DNA from: Xestospongia bergquistia
Lineage: Eukaryota; Porifera; Demospongiae; Haplosclerida; Petrosiidae
NCBI GenBank assembly: GCA_963965975.1
Contig: OZ014419.1
Location: 3,375,677 to 3,439,676 of the forward strand
DNA: 64,000 nucleotides
Direction: 5' to 3'
Position 1 is the first letter of the stretch. Each line of letters opens with the position of its first letter. The position numbers and the translations under genes were made by a program. The notes below the pieces were generated by a model. That model had not been told where the DNA came from. It saw nothing but the letters and a program-made list of their open reading frames with translations, and made no database searches. This document shows positions 50,758 to 61,098 of this stretch, one piece after another.

Positions 50758-53700
50758 GTTTATAATGTAAACTGCTACACTAAAGGACTTAAAGACACTA
50801 AATAAATATGCTACAATTAACAGATTATTAAGTTGGTTTGCAATAGCCATCCAACCTCTTTACTTTAAAGAGTTTAGAAGGTATAGACTATTGACTTAAG
50901 TTCATAATGTAACTAGCTTAGGCTAAAGGACTTCAAGAGACTAAATAAATACGCTACAATTAACAGATTATTAAGTTAGTTTGCAGTAACGATCTAAACT
51001 TATTAATTTAAAGAGTTTAGAAGGTTTTCACTATTAAATGAATGTTATAATGTAGCCAGGTTAGTCTAAAGGACTTAAAAAGACTAACTAAATGAACTGT
51101 AATTAACACTTTTTTAAGTTTGTTTGCATTAACCCTTTAAACTCTTTAATTTAAAGAGTTTAGAAGGTTTAGACTATTGAGTGAAGTTTATAATGTAAAC
51201 TACTTAAACTAAAGGACTTAAAGATACCAACTAAGTAAACAAGAATTAACATTTTATTAAGTTTTTTTTGCATTAACACTCTAAACTCTTTAATTTAAAG
51301 AGTTTAGAACGTTTAGACTATTTAGTGAAGTTTATAATGTAAACAGTTTAGACTAAAGGACTAAAAAGAGTCCAACTAAACAAACTACAATTTACTGGTT
51401 TTACGTTATTTTGCATTAACGCTCTAACGTCTTTAATTGAAAGAGTTTAAAAGCTTTAGACTATTGAGTAAAGTTTATAATGTAATCTGCTTAGACTGAA
51501 GGACTTAAAGAGACTAACTAAATAAATTGCAAAAAATAGTCTATTAAGTTGGTTTGCATTAACACTCTACACTCTTTCAGTTAAAGAGTTTAAAAGGTTT
51601 AGACTATTCGGTGAAGTTTATAATGTAAACTGCTACACTAAAAAACTTAAAGAGACTACCTAACTAAAGTGCAATTAACAGATTATTAAGTTGGTTTGCA
51701 TTAACCCTCTAACCTCTTTAATTTAAAGAATTTAGAAGGTTTAGACTATTGAGTGTACTTAAAATGTAAACTGCTTAGACAAAAGGACAGAAAGAGACTA
51801 ACTAAGTAAACTGCAATTAACAGTTTATTAAATTGGTTTGCATTAACACTTTAAACTCTTTAATTGAAAGGGTTTAGCAGGTTTATATTATTGAGTGAAG
51901 TTCATAATGTAAACTGCTTAGATTAAAGGACTTAAAGTGACTAACTAAATACACTGCAATTAATAGATTATTAAATTGTTTTGCCCTAACGCTCTAATCT
52001 GTAATTTAAAGACTTTAAAAGGTTTTAAACTATTGCATGATGTTTATAATGTAAACTTCTTAGATTAAAGGACTTAAAGAGACTAACTAAATAACCTGCA
52101 ATTAACAGTTTATTAAGTTTGTTTACATTAACGCTCTAAACTCTTTAATTGAAAGGGTTGAGAAGGTTTAGAGTGGTGAATGAAGTTTCTAATGTAAACT
52201 GCTTAGACTAAACGCCTTAAAGAGACTAAATAAATAAATTACAATTAACAGTTTATTAAGTTTGTTTGCATTAACGCTCTAAACTCTTTAATTTAAAGAT
52301 TTCAGACGGTTTAGACTATTGAGTGAAGTTCATAACGTAAACTGCTCAGATTGAAGGACTTAAAGAGACTAAATAAATAAACTGCAATTAACAGTTTATT
52401 AAATTGGTTTGCATTAACGCTCTAAATTCTTTAATTTAAAGAGTTTAGAAGGTTTAGTCTTTTGAGTGAAGTTTATAATGTAAACTGCTTAGACTAAAGG
52501 ACTTAAATAGACTAACTAATAAACTGCAATTAACAGTTTATTAAGTTGGATGGCATTAATGCTCTAAAGTCTTTAATTGAAAGGGTTTAGAAGGTTTAGA
52601 CTATTGAGTGAAGTTCATAATGTAAAATGCTTTGTTCAAAAGACATAAAGAGACTAATTAAATAAACCGCAAATAGTGAAGTTTATAACGTAAACTGCTA
52701 TCACTAAAGGCGTCAAAGAGACTACCTAAATAAACTGTAATTGACAGTTTATTAAGTTGGTTTGCATTAATGCTCTAAACTCTTTAATTAAAAAAAAGTT
52801 TCGAAAGTTTACACTATTGATGAAATTCATAATGTAAACTGCTTAGATTAAAGGACTTGAAGATACCATCCAATTGAACTGCAGTGAACAGTTTATAAAC
52901 TTGCTTGCATTAAATGCTCTAAATTCTTTAATTGAAAGGGTTTAGAAGGTTTAGACTATTGAGTGAAGTTCCTAATGTAAACTGCTTAGACTAAAGGACT
53001 TAAAGAGACTAACAAAATAAACTGCAATTAACAGTTTATTAAGTTGGTTTGCATCAACGCTCCAAACTCTTTAATTTAAAGATTTTAGAAAGTTTAGAAT
53101 ATTGAGTTAAGTTTGTAATGTAAACTGCTTATACTACAGGCCTTAAAGAGACTAAGTGAACTGCAAGTAACAGTTTATTAAGTTGGTTTGCATTAACGCT
53201 CCAAACTCTTTAAATGAAAGGGCTGAGAATGTTTAGAGTAATGAGTGAGGTTTCTAATGTAAACTGCTTAGACTAAAGGACTTAAAGAGACTAACAAAAT
53301 AAACTGCAATTAACAGTTTCTTAAGTTACTTTGCATTAACGCTCTAAACTCTTTAATTTAAAGATTTTACATGTTTTAGACTATTGAGTGAAGTCCATAA
53401 TGTAAACTGCTCAGCATAAAGGACTTAAAAGGACTAACTAAGTAGACTGCAATTAACAGTTTATTAAGTTGGTTTGCATTAACACTCTAAATTCTTTAAT
53501 TTAAAGATTTTAGAAGGTTTAGACTGTTGAGTGAAGTTTATAATGTAAACTGCTTACACTAAGGCCTAAAAGAGAATAACTAAATAAACTGCAAATAACA
53601 TTTTATTAAATTGGTTGGCGTTAATGCTCTAAAGTCTTTAATTGAAAGGGTTTAGATGGTTTAGACTATTGAGTGAAGTTCGTTATTTAAAATACTTAGT

Positions 53701-56700
53701 TTAAAGGACATAAAGAGACTAAATAAATAAACTGAAATTAACAGTTTGTTAAGTTGGTTTGCATCAACGCTCTAAACTCATTAATTTATAGAGTTTCGAA
53801 GGTTTAGAGTATTGAGTGAAGTTTATAATGTAAACTGCTTGCACTATAGGTGTTAAAGAGACTACCTGATTAAACTGCTATTAACAATTTATTAAGTTGG
53901 TTTGCATTAATGCTCTAAACTCTTCAATTGAAAAGGTTTCGAAGGTTTACACTATTGATGAAGTTCATAATGTAAACTGCTTAGATTAAGCGACTTAAAG
54001 ATACTATCTAATTGAACTGCAGTGAACAGTTTATAAAGTTCTTAGCATTAACGCTCTAAAGTCTTTAATTGAAACATTTTAGAAGGTTTAGACTATTCAA
54101 TGAAGTTCCTATTATAAAGTGCTTAGAATAAAGGACTTAAAGAGATTAACTAAATAAACTATAACTAACAATTATTAAGTTTTTTTGCATGAATGCTCTA
54201 AAATCTTTAATTAAAAGTTTAGACTATTGAGTGAAGTATATAATGTAAACTGCTTAGACTAAAGGACTTAAGGAGACTAACTTAATAAACTGCAATTAAC
54301 AGATTATTAAGTTGGTTTGCATTAACACTCTAAACTCTTTAATTTAAAGGGTTTAGAAAGTTTAGACTATTGAATGAATTTTTATAATGTAAACTGCTTA
54401 GAGTAAATGACTTAATAAGACTAACTAAATAAACAGCAATTAACAGTTTACTAGGTTGCTTTGCATTAACAGTCTAAATTCTTTAATTTAAAGAGTTTAG
54501 AAGGTTTAGACTATTGAGTGAACTTTATAATGTAGACTGCTACACTAAAGGACTTAAACAGACTAAATAAATACACTACAATTAACAGATTATTAAGTTG
54601 GTTTGCATTAACCCTCTAACCTCTTTAATTTAAAGGAGTTAGAAGGTTTAGACTATTGAGTGAAGTTCAAAGCGTAAACTGCTTAGACTAAAGGACTTCA
54701 AGAGACTAACAAAATAAACTGCAATTAACAGTTTATTAAGTTACTTTGCATTAACGCTCTAAACTCTTTAATTTAAAGATTTTACATGTTTTAGACTATT
54801 TTGTGAAGTTCATAATGTAAACTGCCTTGACTAAAGGACTTAAAGAGACTAACTAAATAAACTATAACTAACAATTATAAATTGGTTTGCATTAATGCTC
54901 TAAAATCTTTAATTTAAAGAGTTTAGAAAGTTTAGACTATTGAGTGAAGAATATAATGTAAACTGCTTAGACTAAAGAACTTAAGGAGACTAACTTAATA
55001 AACTGCAATTAACAGATTATTAACTTGGTTTGCATTAACACTTTAAACTCTTTAATTTAAAGGGTTTAGAAAGCTTAGACTATTGAATGAATTTTTATAA
55101 TGTAAACTGCTTAGACTAAAGGACTTAACAAGACTAACTTAATAAACTGCAATTAACAGTTTATTAAGTTGGTTTGCATTAACACTCTAAATTCTTTAAT
55201 TTAAAGAGTTGAGAAGGTTTAAACTATTGAGTGAAGTTTATAATGTAAACAGCTACACTAAAGGACTTAAAGAGACTAAATAAATACACTACAGTTAACA
55301 GATTATTAAGTTGGTTTCCATTAACAATCTAACCTCTTTAATTTAAAGGGTTTAGAAGGTTTAGACTATTGAGTGAAGTTAATAATGTAAATTAGTTAGA
55401 CAAAAGGATGGAAAGAGACTAAATAAATAAACAACAATTAACAGTTTACTAAATTGTTTTGCATTGGCGCTCTAAACTCTTTAATTTAAAGAATTTAGAA
55501 GGTTTAGACTATTGAGTGAAGTTATTAATGTAAACTGCTTTGACTAAAGGACTTGAAGAGTGTAACTAAAATAAACTACAATTAACTGTTTATTAAGTTG
55601 TCTTGCATTATCACTCTAACGTCTTTAATGTTTAGAGTTTAGAAGGTTTATACTACTGAGTGAAGTTTATAATGTAAACTGCTTAGACTAAAGGACTAAA
55701 AGAGACTAACTAAATAAACTGCAATTAAAAGTTTATTAAGTTTGTTTGCATTAACACTCTAAACTTTTTAATTTAAAGGGTTTAGAAAGTTTAGACTATT
55801 GAATCAATTTTTATAACGTAAACTGCTTAGACTAAAGGACTTAAAAAGACTAACTAAAGAAATTGCAATTAACAGTTTATTAAGTTGATTTGCATTAACA
55901 CTCTAAATTCTTTAATTTAAAAAGTTTAGAAGGTTTAGACTATTGAGTGAAGTTTATAATGTAAACTGCTACACTACAGGACTTAAAGAGGCTCAATAAA
56001 TATGCTACAATTAACAGATTATTAAGTTGGTTTGCAATAACCATCTCACCTCTTTAATTTAAAGAGTTTAGAAGGTATAGACTATTGAGTTAAGTTCATA
56101 ATCTAACCAGCTTAGACTAAAGTACTTAAAGAGACTAAATAAAAATGCTACAATTAACAGATTATTAAGTTGGTTTGCACTAATGATCTAAACTCTTTAA
56201 TTTAAAAAGTTTAGAAGGTTTACAGTATTGAGTAAAAGTTATAATGTAGCCAGCTTAGACTAAAGGACTTAAAGAGACTAACTAAATGAACTGCAATTAA
56301 CAGTTTATTAAGTTGGTTTGCGATAACCATCTAACCTCTTTAATTTAAAGAGTTTAGAAGGTATAGACTATTGAGGTAAGTTTATAAAGTAACCAGCTTA
56401 GACTAAAGGACTTAAAGAGACTAAAAAATAAATACACTACAATTAACAGATTATTAAGTTGGTTTTCGCTAATGATCTAAACTCTTTAATTTAAAAAGTT
56501 TAGAATGTTTACACTATTGAGTAAATGTTATAACGTAGCCAGCTTAGACTAAAGGACTTAAAAAGACTAACTAAATGAACTGCAATTAACAGTTTATTAA
56601 GTTGGTTTCATTAACACTCTAAACTCTTTAACTTAAATAGTTTAGAAGGTTTAGAGTATTGAGTGAAGTTTATAATGTAAACTGCTATATTAAAGGACTT

Positions 56701-58286
56701 AAAGACACTAAATAAAAACACTACAATTAACAGATTATTAAGTTTGTTTGCAATAACCATCTAACCTCTTTAATTTAAAGGGTTTAGAATGTTTAGACTA
56801 TTGAGCAAAGTTCATAGTGTAAACTGCTTAGACTAAAGGACTTAAAGAGACTAACTAAATAAACAGCAATTAACAGTGTATTAACTTGTTTTGCATTAAC
56901 GCTCTAAACTCTTTAATTTAATGAGTTCAGAATGTTTAGACTATTTAGTGATGTTTATAATGTAAACTGCCTTGACTAAAGGACTTCGAGAGTCTAACTA
57001 AATAAACTACAATTAACTGTTTATTAAGTTATTTTGCATTAACGCTCTAACGTCTTTAATGTTTAGAGTTTAGAAGGTTTATACTATTGAGTGAAGTTTA
57101 TAATGTAAACTGCTTAGACTAAAGAACTTAAAGAGACTAACTAAATAAACTGCATTTAACTGTTTACTAAGTTAGTTTACATTAACACTCAAAACTCTTT
57201 AATTTAAAGAGTTCAGAAGGTTTAGACTATTGAGTGAAGTTTATAATGTAAACTGCTACACTAAAGGACTTAAAGAGACTAAATAAATACGCTACAATTA
57301 ACAGATTATTAAGTTGGTTTACATTAACCCTCTAACTCTTTAATTTAAAGGGATTAGAAGGTTTAGACTATTGAGTAAATTTTAAAACGTAAACTGCTTA
57401 CACTAAAGGACTGAAAGAGAACAAACTAAATCAACTACAATTAGTAGATTATTAATTTTTTTTGCAATAATGCTCTGAACCATTTAATTTCAAGGGTTCA
57501 GATGGTTTAGACTATTGAGTGAAGTGTACAATGTAAACTGATTAGACTAAAGGTCTTAAAGAGACTAAATAAATAAACTGCAATTAACAAGTTAAGTTAG
57601 TTTGCATTAACGCTTTAAAATCTTTAATTTAAAAAGTTTAGAAGGTTTAGACTATTGAGTGAAGTTTATAAAGTAAAATGCTCAGACTTAAAGAGACTAA
57701 CTAATTAACCCACAATTAACAGTGAAGTTTATAATGTAAACTGCTTAGACTAAAGGACTAAAAAAAGTCCAACTAAATAAACTGTAATTAACTGTTTATG
57801 AACTTGTTTTGCATTAACGCTCTACCCTCTTTAATTGAAAGGGTTTAAAAGCTTAAACTATTGATTGAAGTATATAATGTAATCTGCTTAGACTGAAGGA
57901 CTTAAAGAGAATAACTAAATAAACTGCAATTAACAGTTTATTATGTTGGTTTCAATTAATCCACTAAACTCTTTAATGTTAAGAGTTTAAAAGTTTGTAC
58001 TATTGAGTGACGTTTATAATGTAAACTACTTAAACTAAAGGACTTAAAGAGACTAACTAATTAAAACGCAATTAACAATTTATTAACTTGGTTTGCATTA
58101 ACACTCTAAAATCTTTAATTTAAACATATTAGAAGGTTTGGACTATTCAGCGAAGTTTATAATGTACACTGCTTAGAATAAAGGACTTAAAGAGACTAAA
58201 TAAATAAACTGCAATTAAAAGTTTATGAAGTTGTTTTGCATTAACGTTCTAAACTCTATAATTTAAAGGGTTTAGAAAGTTTAGAC
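50758..58286. repeat. 143-bp satellite array (satellite A)
   Basis: About 7.5 kb of head-to-tail monomers averaging 143 bp (about 52 copies). Typical words are TTAACAGTTTATTAAGTTGG, TTTGCATTAACGCTCTAAAC, TTTATAATGTAAACTGCTTA and GACTAAAGGACTTAAAGAGA. Spacing of TATAATGTAAAC is 143-144 bp where measured. Each monomer holds two dyads: one centred on TCTTTAATTTAAAGA with arms extending to CTAAACTC/GAGTTTAG, and one AATAAACTG-CAATTAA-CAGTTTATT. Variant monomers recur at multiples of the unit (713-716 bp = 5 monomers; about 1415-1431 bp = 10), showing higher-order organisation. Occasional partial monomers (for example near 52670 and 57715) mark internal deletions. No coding capacity or transposon ends seen. 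Confidence 0.97.
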
Positions 58287-60910
58287 TGATATCAGATAAT
58301 GGTGGTATTCTTCATTCAGATAATGGTTGGACTTTTAGATCAGATAATGGTGGTACTGCAAAACTCCCTAAAGTCACTAGTAGGAAGTTAAAGAAACTCA
58401 TTCAACCTGTGTTAATACAGTTAGTAGGTCGTACTCATCACTCACATAATGGTTGTACACTTAGCTCGACATTGTTCATACTGGACATCTCTCTAAAGTC
58501 ACTAGTAGTAATTCAAAGACACTCATTAAACCTGTGTTTATACAGTTAGTAGGTCGTACTCATCACTCAGATAATGGTTGTACTCTTAGCTCAGACAATA
58601 GTGGTACAAGACATCTCTCTAAATTCACTAATGGTAAGTTAAAGAAACTCATTCAAAATGTGTCAATAGAGATAGTAGGTCATACTCTTCACTCAAATAA
58701 TGGTTGTACTCATTGCTCAGATAATGGTTGTACTGGACGTCTCTCTAAAGTCACTAGTAGTAAGTTAAAGGAACTTATTCAACCTGCATTAATACAATTA
58801 GTAGATCGTACTCTTACCTCAGATAATGGTAGTACTCTTCATTCAGGTAATGGTTGTAATCTTAGATCAGATAACGGTGGTACTGAACATCTATCTAAAG
58901 TCACTATTAGTGAGTTTAAAAAACTCATTCAATCTGTGTTAACACAGATAGTAGGTCATACTCTTTGCACAGAAAATGTAGTACTTTTAGCTCAGATAAT
59001 GGTTTTACTATTAGATCAGACAATGGTGGTACTGGACATCTCTCTAAAATCACTAGTAGTAAGTTAAAGAAACTCATTCAAACTGTCTTACTACAGTCAG
59101 TAGGTCGTACTTTTTACTCAAATAATGGTGGTTCTCTTACCTCAGATAATGGTAGTACTGGACATCTCTCTAAAGTCAGAGATATAAAAAGTTAAAGAAG
59201 CTCATCCAACCTGTGTTAATACAGATAGTAGGTCGTACTCATCCCTCAGATAATGGTGGTCCTCTTAGCTCAGATAATGTTGTAACTGGAAGTCTCTCTA
59301 AAGTCACTAGTAGTAAGTTAAAGAAATTCATTGAAGCTGTGTTAATACAGTAAGTAAGTCATACTCTTAGCTCAGATATTGGTGGTAGTGGACATCTCTC
59401 TAATGTCACTAGCAGTAAGTTAAAAAAACTCATTCAACCTGTGTTAATTCAGTTAGTAGTTCATACTCTTCGCTCAGATAATGGTGGTATTCTTAGCTTA
59501 GATAATGGTAGTACTAGATGTCTCTCTAAGGTGACTAGTGGTTAGTTAAAGAAACTCATTCAAGCTGCGTTAATGTAGTTACTAGGTCGTATCCTTCACT
59601 CAGATAATGGTGGTACTCTTATCTCAGATAATGGTCGTACTGCACGTCTCTCTAAAGTCACTAGTAGTAAGTTAAAGAGACTCATTCAACCTGTGTTAAT
59701 ATAGTTAGTACGTAGTACTCTTTGTTCAGATAATAGTGGTACTCTTAGGTCAGATAATGGCGATACTGGACATCTATCTAAAGTCACAAGTTGAAAGTTA
59801 AAGAAACTCATTCAACCTGTGTTAGTACAGTTATTAGGTCGTATTTTTCGCTCAGATAATAGTGGTACTCTTAGCTCAGATAATGGAAGTTTTGGACATC
59901 TCTCTAAAGTCACTACTAGTAAGTGAAAGAAACTCATTCAACCTGCGTTAACACAGTTAATATGTCGTACTCTTCACTTTGACAATGGTGGTACTCTTAG
60001 CTTAGGTACGGGGCATTTCTCTAAAGTCACTACAAGTAATTTAATGAAACTTACTCAACCTGTGTTAATACAGTTAGTAGGTGATACTCTTCCCATAGAT
60101 AACGGTGGTACTCTTAGCTCAGATCATGGTCATACACTTCGTTCAGATAATGGTTGTACTTTTAGCTCAGATAATGGTGGTAATGGACGTCTCTCTAAAG
60201 TCACTAGTAGTAAGTTGAGGAACTCATTCAACCTGTGTTAATACAGTTAGAAGGCCATACTCTTACCTTAGATAAATTGTGGTACTCTTAGCTCAGATAG
60301 TGGTTTTACTCTTAGATCAGATAATGGTGGTACTGGACATCTCTCTAAAGTCACTAGTAGTAGGTTAAAGAAACTCATTCAACCTGCATTAATACATTTA
60401 GTAGGTCATACTCTTTACTCAGATAATGGTGGTACTCTTACCTCAGATAATGGTGGTATTGGATGTCTCTCTAAAGTCACAAGTAGTAAGATAAAGAAAC
60501 TCATTCAACCTGTGTTAATAAAGATAGTAGGTCGTACTCATTGTGGAGATAATGGTAGTACTCTTAGCTCAGATAATGGTTGTACTGGATGTCTCTCTAA
60601 AATCACTAGTAATAAGTTAAAGAAACTGATTTAACCTGTGTTAATACAGTTATTAGGTCGCACTCTTAACTCAGATAATGGTGGTAGTGGACATCTCTCT
60701 ACTGTCACTAGTAGTAAGTTAAAGAAAGTCATTGAACCTGTGTTAATACAGTTAGTAGGTCATACCATTCACTCAGATAATAGTAGTACCCTTAGCTCAG
60801 ATAATGGTGGTATGGGACATGTCTCTAAAGTCATTAGTTGTCAGTTAAAAAAATCATTCAACCTGTGTTAATACAGTTAGTAGGTCGTACTTTTCGCTCA
60901 GAAATGGTGG
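58287..60910 (+). repeat. 126-bp ORF-compatible satellite array (satellite B)
   Basis: About 2.6 kb of tandem units near 126 bp (about 20 copies). Each has one to three subunits of 24 bp based on TCAGATAATGGTGGTACTCT, followed by ACTGGACATCTCTCTAAAGT, CACTAGTAGTAAGTTAAAGA, AACTCATTCAACCTGTGTTA and ATACAGTTAGTAGGTCGTAC. The unit and subunit are both multiples of three, and the consensus is open in the plus frame, roughly HSDNGGTLSSDNGGTGHLSK then VTSSKLKKLIQPVLIQLVGR. The longest open stretch, 58534-59067, covers four units; others are broken by indels and stops. No start context, signal peptide or flanking exon was recognised. It abuts satellite A directly on the left and is interrupted by the gypsy LTR on the right. 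Confidence 0.93.
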
Positions 60911-61098
60911 TGTAACGTGGGTAAATCTGCAAAGTTAGAGTTAAACAATAGAATTGAAATCAGAATACATATTCAGTCTTTATATACCAAGATGATGAAA
61001 TGTTCTAGAAGCAATGATCACAAAATGAAATAAACATCTCAAATAAATAAACAAGTTAGATAAGTAAACAATTTTAGGGATACAGTACACACACTACA
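60911..61098 (-). repeat. LTR of gypsy fossil 3
   Basis: A 188-bp terminal repeat bounded by TGTAACGTGG at the left and CACACTACA at the right in window orientation, giving TG...CA termini. The partner LTR lies outside the window. Confidence 0.7.

Noticed and set aside
50758-58286. CRISPR-like array (regular repeats)
   Set aside because: Whole monomers are repeated with no unique spacers and the DNA is eukaryotic; this is a satellite.
58534-60871. Four plus-strand ORFs of 65-177 codons as separate genes
   Set aside because: All are windows of the same 126-bp tandem repeat; kept as a satellite with an open consensus and reported as a finding instead.
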